Assembly: GCF_024679245.1 (NCBI RefSeq)
Contig: NC_090172.1
Span: forward strand, 2,532,501 to 2,596,500
Length of the DNA stretch: 64,000 nucleotides
Source: Pseudorasbora parva
Lineage: Eukaryota; Chordata; Actinopteri; Cypriniformes; Gobionidae
Reading direction: 5' to 3'
How positions within the stretch are numbered: position 1 is the first letter of the stretch; every line of letters begins with the position of its first letter. The notes beneath the pieces are model-generated. The model had not been told where the DNA came from and did no database searches. It was given only the letters and a program-made list of their open reading frames with translations. Positions 1 to 10,932 of this stretch are shown piece after piece. A program made the position numbers and the translations under genes.

Positions 1-108
1 TTATGACAGTCATCTGTTAAGATTTTAATTTACAGCATATTTTTGAACAACCTGATATTTTACCTACATATGAGGACAAATATTAATTTCATCACATTTC
101 AGGACATA
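1..108. other. AT-rich flank of minisatellite
   Basis: No gene is seen. The end (about 66-108) carries a short phrase, 'acatatgaggacaaat', that also occurs in the dispersed CA-bearing repeat family near 28430 and 33985. The array may therefore have grown out of a copy of that family (inference). Confidence 0.4.
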
Positions 109-1128
109 CACACACACACACACACACTGATGTCTAAATCATGCCTACATATTGGGACCATGGTGAAAACTAAGTCCTGAGCTACACACACACACACACT
201 GATGTCTAAATCATGCCTACATATTGGGACCATGGTGAAAACTAAGTCCTGAGCTACACACACACACACACACACACTGATGTCTAAATCATGCCTACAT
301 ATTGGGACCATGGTGAAAACTAAGTCCTGAGCTACACACACACACACACACACTGATGTCTAAATCATGCCTACATATTGGGACCATGGTGAAAACTAAA
401 TCCTGAGCTACACACACACACACATACACACTGATGTCTAAATCATGCCTACATATTGGGACCATGGTGAAAACTAAGTCCTGAGCTACACACACACACA
501 TGCACACACACTGATGTCTAAATCATGCCTACATATTGGGACCATGGTGAAAACTAAGTCCTGAGCTACACACACACATACACACTGATGTCTAAATCAT
601 GCCTACATATTGGGACCATGGTGAAAACTAAGTCCTGAGCTACACACACACACACATACACACTAATGTCTAAATCATGCCTACATATTAGGACCATGGT
701 GAAAACTAAGTCCTGAGCTACACACACACACATGCACACACACTGATGTCTAAATCATGCCTACATATTGGGACCATGGTGAAAACTAAGTCCTGAGCTA
801 CACACACACATACACACTGATGTCTAAATCATGCCTACATATTGGGACCATGGTGAAAACTAAGTCCTGAGCTACACACACACACACATACACACTAATG
901 TCTAAATCATGCCTACATATTAGGACCATGGTGAAAACTAAGTCCTGAGCTACACACACACACACACTGATGTCTAAATCATGCCTACATATTGGGACCA
1001 TGGTGAAAACTAAGTCCTGAGCTACACACACACACACATACACACTAATGTCTAAATCATGCCTACATATTAGGACCATGGTGAAAACTAAGTCCTGAGC
1101 AACACACACTGATGTCTAAATCATGATG
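109..1128. repeat. CA-rich minisatellite, block A
   Basis: About 13 tandem copies of a unit made of a 56-bp unique core (from 'tgatgtctaa' to 'cctgagct') followed by an (AC)n run of variable length, giving units of roughly 70-90 bp. Cores are nearly identical. Variants include 'attaggacc' for 'attgggacc' and 'taatgtc' for 'tgatgtc'. On the minus strand the cores read through without stops, producing repetitive pseudo-proteins that are not genes. The block lies just 3' of the last exon of the Crypton-like pseudogene. Confidence 0.95.
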
Positions 1129-2139
1129 GACTCAACGGTACTGATCGTTTTTGGGGGATTTTCCAAAAAATTTCACACAAATCAATCGTTTGGCCTTGGA
1201 TCATTTGGAATATTTGTAGTTTCTGAATAAATTGTGCCTGCAGTATCTGTGTATCTGCCTGGCATATCCTGTTTTTTAAAATACACAAATTGGTAGGTTT
1301 AGGGAAAGGATGGAGTTACGTGTTCAAAACGTGTCTGAATAAAAAGAAAAAGAAATGTAAATAAATGATGCTGACTGAATCAAACTGACGAATATAAGGT
1401 GTTGGAACAGGGAATCCGTGTGTGGACCACGGATGCTGCCTGTAGTTGACTTAAATAGGCATCACTTCTGTGAACCCATTACAGAATTTTCGGCGATTCC
1501 GTGAAACTACCACAGATTTTTGAGGTAAGGTTCCGTGTTCATTTCACCGAATTCTGTGAGATCAGTTGACATTTAGTGTTAGGCAATGGAACTGAGGTCC
1601 CAGAACTGATGCCCTAACAAAACAATTCTTGCAAAAATCAAAGAGGGTCTTAAACTCATTTATTTATTATGTGTACTTGCACAGAAAAATCTGTCCTACC
1701 AACTCTGTTGTCTTTTCAGAGCAGCAATTCTCATATTAATTTAAAAACTTGATAGCAGACCAGTCTCTGTTTTTCAGTGCCTGAGGTTCGGCCAACAGGT
1801 ATGAGACACAGTCCGTCTTCCCAGGAACTCGACAGCTGCGTATGAAATGCATCATATGCTTTTCAACTGCTCCAACCTCTTCTTCCGACCACTTTCTTTT
1901 GACACTTTTGCCTAATAAAACAAAAAGTACAAATAAAATGTAATTTCTAAAATACAAGGCAAATCATTCAAAGTCAGAGAGAACAAAAACCCATAAAATA
2001 TGGTTACATACCAATGCTATATAGTAATTCTCTGTTTCTGAGAGCACCATGTCTCAAAAGGACTCAAGTTACTGTATATATCTATAAATGTAATGCATTT
2101 ACAGCAAGCAAGTTCATCAACAACTCCCTTTCCAAATTA
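1129..2139. other. Single-copy stretch between minisatellite blocks
   Basis: About 1 kb without tandem repeats. It contains the final exon of the minus-strand Crypton-like pseudogene (1696-1911). The rest shows no ORF, no clear terminal repeats and no RNA gene. A degraded repeat is possible around 1400-1570, where 'ccgtgtgtggaccacgg' and 'gaattctgtgag' look like worn transposon sequence, but I cannot assign it. Confidence 0.5.
1696..1911 (-). pseudogene. Crypton-like pseudogene, exon 8 (SANT-like C-terminus)
   Basis: The acceptor is a T-rich tract ending TTATTAG before 1911. The exon opens in phase 1, matching exon 7. It encodes a short Trp/Glu-rich helix-turn-helix-like tail (KWSEEEVGAVEKH, then CRVPGKTDC, then ALKNRDW). 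The frame is broken near 1740, where a stop at 1736-1738 precedes a segment that in another frame reads RIAALKRQQSW and ends in TAG at 1696-1698. The longer ending is probably the ancestral one, so a small indel truncated this copy. Confidence 0.6.
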
Positions 2140-2270
2140 TTGATGTCTAAATCATGCCTACATACTGGGACCATGGTGAAAACTAAGTCCTGAGCTACAC
2201 ACACACACACACACACTAATGTCTAAATCATGCCTACATATTGGGACCATGGTGAAAACTAAGTCCTGAG

Positions 2271-2304
<34 letters not shown>

Positions 2305-2900
2305 ATGTCTAAATCATGCCTACATATTGGGACCATGGTGAAAACTAAGTCCTGAGCTACACACACACACACACACACTGATGTCTAAATCATGCCTACA
2401 TATTGGGACCATGGTGAAAACTAAGTCCTGAGCTACACACACACACACACACACACACACTGATGTCTAAATCATGCCTACATATTGGGACCATGGTGAA
2501 AACTAAGTCCTGAGCTACACACACACACACATACACACTGATGTCTAAATCATGCCTACATATTGGGACCATGGTGAAAACTAAGTCCTGAGCTACACAC
2601 ACACACACACACACACACACTGATGTCTAAATCATGCCTACATATTGGGACCATGGTGAAAACTAAGTCCTGAGCTACACACACACATACACACTGATGT
2701 CTAAATCATGCCTACATATTGGGACCATGGTGAAAACTAAGTCCTGAGCTACACACACACACATACACACACTGATGTCTAAATCATGCCTACATATTGG
2801 GACCATGGTGAAAACTAAGTCCTGAGCTACACACACACACACACTGATGTCTAAATCATGCCTACATATTGGGACCATGGTGAAAACTAAGTCCTGAGCT

Positions 2901-2931
<31 letters not shown>

Positions 2932-3964
2932 TGTCAAAATCATGCCTACATATTGGGACCATGGTGAAAACTAAGTCCTGAGCTACACACACACACACAC
3001 ACTGATGTCTAAATCATGCCTACATATTGGGACCATGGTGAAAACTAAGTCCTGAGCTACACACACACACACACACTTATGTCTAAATCATGCCTACATA
3101 TTGGGACCATGGTGAAAACTAAGTCCTGAGCTACACACACACACACACTGATGTCTAAATCATGCCTACATATTGGGACCATGGTGAAAACTAAGTCCTG
3201 AGCTACACACACACACATACACACACACTGATGTCTAAATCATGCCTACATATTGGGACCATGGTGAAAACTAAGTCCTGAGCTACACACACACATACAC
3301 ACTGATGTCTAAATCATGCCTACATATTGGGACCATGGTGAAAACTAAGTCCTGAGCTACACACACACACACACACACACTGATGTCTAAATCATGCCTA
3401 CATATTGGGACCATGGTGAAAACTAAGTCCTGAGCTACACACACACACACTGCTGTCAAAATCATGCCTACATATTGGGACCATGGTGAAAACTAAGTCC
3501 TGAGCTACACACACACATACACACTGATGTCTAAATCATGCCTACATATTGGGACCATGGTGAAAACTAAGTCCTGAGCTACACACACACACACATACAC
3601 ACTGATGTCTAAATCATGCCTACATATTGGGACCATGGTGAAAACTAAGTCCTGAGCTACACACACACACACACACACACACACTGATGTCTAAATCATG
3701 CCTACATATTGGGACCATGGTGAAAACTAAGTCCTGAGCTACACACACACATACACACTGATGTCTAAATCATGCCTACATATTGGGACCATGGTGAAAA
3801 CTAAGTCCTGAGCTACACACACACACATACACACACTGATGTCTAAATCATGCCTACATATTGGGACCATGGTGAAAACTAAGTCCTGAGCTACACACAC
3901 ACACACACTGATGTCTAAATCATGCCTACATATTGGGACCATGGTGAAAACTAAGTCCTGAGCT

Positions 3965-3995
<31 letters not shown>

Positions 3996-4800
3996 TGTCA
4001 AAATCATGCCTACATATTGGGACCATGGTGAAAACTAAGTCCTGAGCTACACACACACACACACACTGATGTCTAAATCATGCCTACATATTGGGACCAT
4101 GGTGAAAACTAAGTCCTGAGCTACACACACACACACACACTTATGTCTAAATCATGCCTACATATTGGGACCATGGTGAAAACTAAGTCCTGAGCTACAC
4201 ACACACACACACTGATGTCTAAATCATGCCTACATATTGGGACCATGGTGAAAACTAAGTCCTGAGCTACACACACACACATACACACACACTGATGTCT
4301 AAATCATGCCTACATATTGGGACCATGGTGAAAACTAAGTCCTGAGCTACACACACACATACACACTGATGTCTAAATCATGCCTACATATTGGGACCAT
4401 GGTGAAAACTAAGTCCTGAGCTACACACACACACACACACACACTGATGTCTAAATCATGCCTACATATTGGGACCATGGTGAAAACTAAGTCCTGAGCT
4501 ACACACACACACACACTGATGTCTAAATCATGCCTACATATTGGGACCATGGTGAAAACTAAGTCCTGAGCTACACACACACACACACACACACTGATGT
4601 CTAAATCATGCCTACATATTGGGACCATGGTGAAAACTAAGTCCTGAGCTACACACACACACACTGCTGTCAAAATCATGCCTACATATTGGGACCATGG
4701 TGAAAACTAAGTCCTGAGCTACACACACACATACACACTGATGTCTAAATCATGCCTACATATTGGGACCATGGTGAAAACTAGGTCCTGAGCTACACAC
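2140..4800. repeat. CA-rich minisatellite, block B, with higher-order repeat
   Basis: Same 56-bp core plus (AC)n unit as block A, in roughly 35 copies. Rare variants recur at a fixed distance. 'cttatgtct' occurs at 3077 and again at 4141, and the run from about 2675 to 3430 reappears at 3739-4494 with the same (AC)n lengths and the same 'ctgctgtcaaaatc' variant, an offset of 1064 bp. This points to a recent unequal exchange or block duplication inside the array. The array continues on the far side of the hAT element as block C. Confidence 0.93.
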
Positions 4801-5995
4801 TAGTGTTGTCAAAAATATCGATATTTCGATATATATCGATACTGGAATATCTGAAACGATACGATTCTCAGGTTTTACAGTATCGATATTAGCTGCGCTC
4901 TCCTCTCTGACCGTCAGTGAGTTGACACACACCGGCATATTCTCACTCAGCCCGGTTAACCTCTGAGCACGGCGAACGCGTGTTCTGCTGCATTTTTTCC
5001 TCATGACAGTGTGTTAGTGTTAGTGTGTGATCGGTCTGAATTTCGCGCGGGATTGCACATAAATCAATTCGACTAATCCCCGCAGATTTCGTGCTCCACA
5101 TCTGAAGCGCACACACACATAGCCTACCGTAATAAAGCCGCCTCTGACATGATACAAGTGCAAACATTTACTTCTTTTTTCAGCTTATTATTGGTCAAAT
5201 ACACTCAAAGAATTATCAGTGCACATCTGGAAGAGTATTAACGTAACCACAGTCGCAAACAGTTCAGGAAGAACGAGTAACAGGAGCAGTGTTTAGGATC
5301 CACGCGTCTGTTAGTCTTAAAGGGACCGCAGTCATTTGCTATTCAAACTACAAAAAGACAAACCATCACACTGCTCTTGACTGATCAACTTGTGTAACTT
5401 TAATAGTTTCATCTGTACGCTATTGAATTTTTTACAAAGAACATTATCCAATGTTGTTTTAAATGTAATTACTATGCATTTTTTTATTCAGTTTCTTATC
5501 TGAATGTTAGACCTACCTGAAAAATAAAGCAGTCTGTTTAATTTTTATCTTCTATTCTTTTGCATTTATTTGTGCTATTGTTTGTAATCTGTTTATTTGT
5601 TCTTATTTTATTACTGTTTACTCGTCTTTTTAAATTCAATTTACCATTCGAAATCAAGCTTTCTTGTGCTGTGTGTAAGCTATTGCAGCACAATTACCCC
5701 ATTGTAAAAAATACATTGAGATAGCAAAAATTTGTGAGATAATTTTAATAGTAATTGATCAATTGATCAATAATTGTTCAAATCAAAACGATGCCCAACC
5801 CTAAGGAACATGCTGGCCACATGAATTTTTAGTAAAAAAATAACAATGAATAATAACAAGTTCTGTTGTCATATTAAGCATCTTATCTTATTTATTTATT
5901 TATATTTTTACTGTGGTATCGATTTAGTATCGATATATCGATATTTTAGTCTGGTATCGTATCGAAGTCATAATTTTGGTATCATGACAACACTA
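4801..5995. mobile_element. hAT-type non-autonomous element inside the minisatellite
   Basis: The ends are inverted: TAGTGTTGTCA at the left and TGACAACACTA at the right. The element is flanked by an exact 8-bp duplication, ctacacac, at 4793-4800 and 5996-6003. That octamer is the normal junction of the minisatellite core with its AC run, so removing the element and one octamer restores an ordinary repeat unit. Subterminal DNA is rich in 'tatcgata' in both halves. No transposase ORF is present, so it is a 1195-bp passenger. An 8-bp TSD with such ends is characteristic of the hAT superfamily. Confidence 0.88.
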
Positions 5996-6690
5996 CTACA
6001 CACACACACACACACACACATACACACACTGATGTCTAAATCATGCCTACATATTGGGACCATGGTGAAAACTAAGTCCTGAGCTACACACACACACACA
6101 CATACACACACACACTGCTGTCAAAATCATGCCTACATATTGGGACCATGGTGAAAACTAGGTCCTGAGCTACACACACACACACACTGATGTCTAAATC
6201 ATGCCTACATATTGGGACCATGGTGAAAACTAAGTCCTGAGCTACACACACACATACACACACACACTGCTGTCAAAATCATGCCTACATATTGGGACCA
6301 TGGTGAAAACTAAGTCCTGAGCTACACACACACATACACACACACACTGCTGTCAAAATCATGCCTACATATTGGGACCATGGTGAAAACTAAGTCCTGA
6401 GCTACACACACACACACACATACACACTGCTGTCAAAATCATGCCTACATATTGGGACCATGGTGAAAACTAGGTCCTGAGCTACACACACACATACACA
6501 CTGATGTCTGAATCATGCCTACATATTAGGACCATGGTGAAAACTAAGTCCTGAGCTACACACACACACACACTGATGTCTAAATCATGCCTACATATTG
6601 GGACCATGGTGAAAACTAAGTCCTGAGCTACACACACACACACATACACACTGATGTCTAAATCATGCCTACATATTGGGACCATGGTGA
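5996..6690. repeat. CA-rich minisatellite, block C
   Basis: Continuation of block B beyond the hAT insertion, with about nine units. It is enriched for the 'ctgctgtcaaaatc' core variant and for AC runs interrupted by 'catacac'. It ends 41 bp before exon 7 of the Crypton-like pseudogene, so the whole array sits in that gene's last intron. Confidence 0.92.
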
Positions 6691-6731
6691 AGAGTGAGTG
6701 CTAAACTAATCTCCTAATAAAACAGTGTTAC

Positions 6732-6806
6732 CTGGTTTGAGATGGGCATTGTCCAGGTCTACCGTGGAGGGGGATTGAGCTCTACCCACATGTGCTTTCC
6801 TGGAGC
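6732..6806 (-). pseudogene. Crypton-like pseudogene, exon 7
   Basis: The 75-bp exon lies between an acceptor CATTATAG and a donor CCAG|GTAACA. It reads SRKAHVGRAQSPSTVDLDNA in phase 1 at both ends, as neighbouring exons require. No domain is recognisable. Its role in the model rests on phase compatibility and splice sites. Confidence 0.5.
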
Positions 6807-7034
6807 CTATAATGAAGCATTTTAATAATTATTTATTTAAGATTTTACCTGATTAATAAGAACATACCAATCCTTTATTGTACTACTTTGCAAGGCTATG
6901 TTAATTCTCTTAACATTACATTCCTGTATCTTTACAATAAATGTGATATTCTTATGACTTAAACTTAAAAAGCAGACAAAGCATAGCAGAGGCCAAGACT
7001 TTAGTCAAGTGAGTTACTATACGTTTTCTTATAC

Positions 7035-7103
7035 CCTGTTTGGCTTTTTTCTTCAAAGATACATTTGATCCTTCATCTTGAGGTCCTTCATCTTGCAGGT
7101 TGC
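7035..7103 (-). pseudogene. Crypton-like pseudogene, exon 6
   Basis: Acceptor TCAGCAG, donor G|GTATAAG. The exon encodes an acidic then lysine-rich stretch (NLQDEGPQDEGSNVSLKKKA), consistent with a linker or nuclear-localisation-like segment. The phase matches exons 5 and 7. Confidence 0.5.
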
Positions 7104-7292
7104 CTGCTGATAATGGGAAAAACAAGCAACAATCTAAAGTACAGCACAGTGACTCATGCAATCGCTGAAATTTACACTTCCTATCCAGCGTAATTATCCA
7201 GAGTAATGGAGTAAAGTCAGAGCTGGGGCAATAATAAAGTATAGAATTGGAATAAATGCCTGTACCATTCACATGATCCATATAATCTAGAC

Positions 7293-7352
7293 CGCTGCAG
7301 CTTTTTTGTGGTTCTTCCTCATCACAAGAACTGCTGGACACATCCACTTCAT
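7293..7352 (-). pseudogene. Crypton-like pseudogene, exon 5
   Basis: Acceptor TTAATCAG at 7353-7354. The 60-bp exon reads DEVDVSSSSCDEEEPQKSCS, an acidic serine-rich linker. The donor is weak (G|GTCTAG), possibly a decayed GTAAG-type site, but it gives the phase required by exon 6. Confidence 0.45.
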
Positions 7353-7539
7353 CTGATTAAGACAAAAGCATAAAACAAAAATCACACCATTTCAACTTAA
7401 TTTTCTTGCGATGTGCCCTATTACAAAAATCTGTGAAGCTAAACTGTAAGCTATATTCAAGAGAATATACATGATTGTGAAATGCAACTAATCATGATTA
7501 CCGATTGTGTTAAAATGCATATTACAAAATTATATTTAC

Positions 7540-8174
7540 CTTTTATTATTATTCCATCCAACCCTTTACCTTGGAGTTCGGGCAATTTGCCTTTTTTCAT
7601 GGCAATAAGTGTTTTACTGATTTTTGCAAGCTATAGTGTGCTCTCAGGGAGGCGGTAGAACTCTCGATGTACTCGGATGTCGTGGCCAAGGAAGTTGATC
7701 CATCTCATTTTCTTTTAAATTAAGAACTGTGGACAATGTAGCCTCTTGCTTTCGCAGTTTAGTTGAGCATAATCTCATAATGTAGAGGGCATATCTCATA
7801 ATCAAAAGGCGTAATCTCACTCTTCTTTCCTTTGACCTTTTATCAAAGCTGAATGCTTCATTACGATGAACAAACTCCAAGTGCCGTCCGATTTTAGAGT
7901 ATGGCTTTCGACAAAAGGCACAATATTGTTTCTTCTTGTATCTATTTCTTTGAACTTTAGCAGGCATCGGTGTCACAGATGTTGAACTGTTATAGGATAA
8001 GCTTGTACTCGTGTCTGTTGTATCCGTAAACTCTACAGCACCTCCCTTCACTGGCTTAGCATGGCAGATATTTAGTTCTTTACTTTCACAACAGTTCTCT
8101 GATGAGCTACCGTCTGTATCAGGGACATATTCTTTCTCACTGTAGTCAGAATCGGAGGATTCCTCACACGACAT
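7540..8174 (-). pseudogene. Crypton-like pseudogene, exon 4 (zinc finger plus recombinase end)
   Basis: The acceptor is the strong tract TTTTCCCCACAG before 8174 and the donor is AAAAG|GTAAAT at 7540. From 8174 the frame encodes an acidic region, then a CxxC...HxxxxH finger, then abruptly a segment resembling the last part of a tyrosine recombinase (RLCSTKLRKQEATL...NLKENEMDQL). The frame then shifts: reading one frame over from 7693 restores FLGHDIRVHREFYRLPEST, followed by TAG at 7631-7633. The joined finger and recombinase end imply loss of several hundred codons relative to the family. The open stretch in the first frame ends at 7644. Confidence 0.62.
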
Positions 8175-8284
8175 CTGTGGGGAAAACACTATTGTATTAA
8201 ATGCCCCTATGAGGAATATTAAGCATATGAATACTGAAAGCCATTTCAATGCCCCCACCAATCAACAAAAAAACTAGCACATAC

Positions 8285-8425
8285 CTCAGATTCATCATTC
8301 TGTAAGTAATCAGTCACCCCTCTTTCAGTTTCAAGTGTTCTTGTTGACAGTTGTTCATAGCGTTGATCACATTTGTCATGATGTTCTTTCAGTCTGTTTA
8401 CCCGGGCAGCAAACCTAGATAGTAC
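8285..8425 (-). pseudogene. Crypton-like pseudogene, exon 3 (coiled-coil-like)
   Basis: The 141-bp exon is in phase 0 at both ends, with acceptor AACCACAG and donor GAG|GTATGT. It encodes 47 residues beginning VLSRFAARVNRLKEHHDKC, charged and helical in look. It joins exon 4 as ...QNDESE|MSCEESS. Confidence 0.55.
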
Positions 8426-9474
8426 CTGTGGTTTATAAATAGGTAGTTCAGAACTTGAAGTATGTTGAACTTAAAAAAAAAATGAAAAAAAAATATTAGT
8501 ACTGTATTAATGGTAGTTAGGCTTAATCATTGCCTTATTCTGGTCAATCAACGTAAATATCACGCCACAATTAATGAGGATAAAAACCTTCACTTTAGAA
8601 TAGGGTGTCAGATTGCCTTTATTACAGTATTTTAGCCATTGAAAACGGCAAAATCAGCAGTAATTAAACATAACTACAAGCTTATTGTTCATTTCTGATC
8701 AATAAGAAATCGGTTGAAAGGATTACGTGAATCAAAACGACACTTTAAAACCCTAAAATGAAAAACATTTCTGTAATCATTTAACCATTTATTATCATGT
8801 AATACTTATTTTTTTCGAAATAAGCCAAAAAGTTACTAATGCATTATTCTGGACCCTTAAATTAAAGTGTCAACGAACAGGGAACAATATGCGCCCGCTC
8901 AGGAAAAAGAAAGCAACAGAAACGCTTGCAGTAATAAAGTGCGATGCACACGCCTTTCAGTCAGGCGGATCGCAACGACAGTTTTGCTGATTATTGGGTT
9001 TGAATGGTCAAAAACATGTAAAAATGCACGTCCTGGCCAGCATCCAGTTAAACACAGTTAGATACGTCTTTAGTGAACATATACAGAGTTGAGTGAGAAA
9101 TCAGATGCGTTACAATGAATTTGGTCCGTGCAGCTCTTAAAGGGCCGGACCTATTTCTGTGTGATTATTGTTAATCACACAACAAAAGAAAATATAAAAT
9201 CACCCTATGCTTGACTGAATAACTTAAATATATTTATTGAGAATCAGTGTATAGTTAATGTACAGGGTGACTATGCAGATGGTGCCATTTTGATTATTTC
9301 TCAATAATTTCTTAATTGATTGCTACTGTTAATTAGAGCTACTGTAGCTTAAAATAACGCACCGCTTTTGTCATATTGTTTGAAATGTACGTTTTTGCTT
9401 ATAAAAAATATATCAAATCAAATTAAATGTCTATATTGTAATTATAAAATGACATTAAAAAGAAATATTATATT
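8426..9474. other. Intron DNA, no gene seen
   Basis: Part of the long intron 2 of the Crypton-like pseudogene. AT-rich, with no supported ORF, terminal repeat or RNA gene. The short sequence 'cttaaagggccggacc' near 9136 may be a worn transposon end. Confidence 0.4.
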
Positions 9475-10669
9475 CAAGGTTGCCAACTTTTACGTTCAGG
9501 TTGGAGTGAGATTTGGGGGGTATTGGGGGGTTTATTTCGAACTTAATTTATTATAAATTTATATGTAGTACTATATAGCTTACTGTACATAATAAGGGAA
9601 AAATAGTTTGTCTTAGCACTATTTTAAACGTTTCATGGGTCAAATTAAACGTGCTCGCATTCATTAATATTCACTTGTGTGTTCACTTGTATCATTATTC
9701 ATTAAAAATATTAGGACACTAAGTCCTAATATGATGCATAAGTTATCAACGTTTTAAATCTCAAATTTAAAGAAATCTAGTGTTTGATCATATCTAAATA
9801 TTATTCAAATGGAAGACTGTTTTTGAGCAACTAGATTAGATATGTATATTTATTAAAGAGCCATAAAGCACCTACTGGGTAATGGCATTACAAATTAACA
9901 TTATTATTATTTTATAAGCAACAAAATAACCAATTTGCCTCTTTAAATTGGAATTCTCTATTTTAACCTTAGTTACTAAACAAATCAAAATATAAATAAT
10001 ACAAATATTAGAAGAAATATATTTTAAGTGGTCATTAATTGACAATAATTATTGCAAAAATAGTATTTTAGTAGCCTACCAAAAGATCTCTTCAAAATAT
10101 TCAATAAACAGTATTGAACTAAAATATAGAACACTTATTTAATTGAAAAATAGTTACGTGTATGGTCACATTTGACCATCAATGAGTATGAGTGTGACAA
10201 ATGAGTAAGGAATACCTGAGGGCTAAACACAACAATAAAATTAATCTTAACAATGCTACATCTCTATCTCTCTCCATAATAAAATGACCCTGTGAAACTG
10301 GCTGCAAACATCTGTATAGTGTAAACTGTTGTATATCCGCTTAAGCCATTCAAATGCATTGACACAGCGCTAGAAGTATTGAGGCTCCATGAGCCACGTG
10401 ACTGCGTGCGTGCCGGGAGATGAGAGTATGTTGCAACTCCACTTTTCAACACCTCTGGCTTTAACATTAGCGCCAAAACGCTATTTATTGTTTGAATTTC
10501 GAATTAAAACGTAATAATATTAACAAAAAAAAGCTATAGGCCTAGCTTTGTTTAATATAAAAAGCAGGTTTGGCAATTTGGCGTGAGATTAAGTTGGGCA
10601 GCGTGAGAGCGTTACACAGAGCCTGAAAGCGTGTGTGTCACGCCAAATGCGTGAGAGTTGGCAACCCTG
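9475..10669. mobile_element. hAT-like non-autonomous element (CAGGGTTGCCAAC ends)
   Basis: The left end CAAGGTTGCCAACTTTTACG pairs with the inverted right end, which reads CAGGGTTGCCAACTCTCACG on the other strand, with three mismatches in 20. No transposase ORF is present and the interior is AT-rich. The 8-bp flanks (attatatt and ttaaatta) do not match, so the target duplication is lost or the edges are slightly off. hAT assignment rests on the CAGGGTTG-type terminus. It lies in intron 2 of the Crypton-like pseudogene. Confidence 0.6.
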
Positions 10670-10932
10670 TTAAATTACTCGTTTCATGAAATAAGATTTC
10701 TGTCCTCCCAACCTGTTCAGAATAGTGGTTAGTGTTGACATGATTGATAATAATGTGATTGTTGCAAACATCTCTGTAAGGATGTTCACACTGGCATGTA
10801 TAGTTGCTGGCCAGTTAAATTAAATGTTTTTACGTAAAATTGTTGAAAATGATTGTGATAAATTAGTCGATAGATTCATCGATATAAAAATAGTCGTTAG
10901 TGGCAGCCCTATATGCAATGCTGTGTTAATAC
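10670..10932. other. Spacer between two hAT-like elements
   Basis: Intron DNA of the pseudogene. It ends with the left 8-bp target duplication (gttaatac, 10925-10932) of the next element. Nothing else is seen. Confidence 0.5.

Noticed and set aside
99..4679. Series of minus-strand ORFs with the repeated peptide CVCVAQDLVFTMVPICRHDL
   Set aside because: They are translations of the minisatellite core plus AC runs; frame depends on AC length and stops appear at random. No gene.
9467..10677. 8-bp target duplication for the CAGGGTTGCC element
   Set aside because: attatatt and ttaaatta do not match at the predicted edges; only the inverted ends are claimed.
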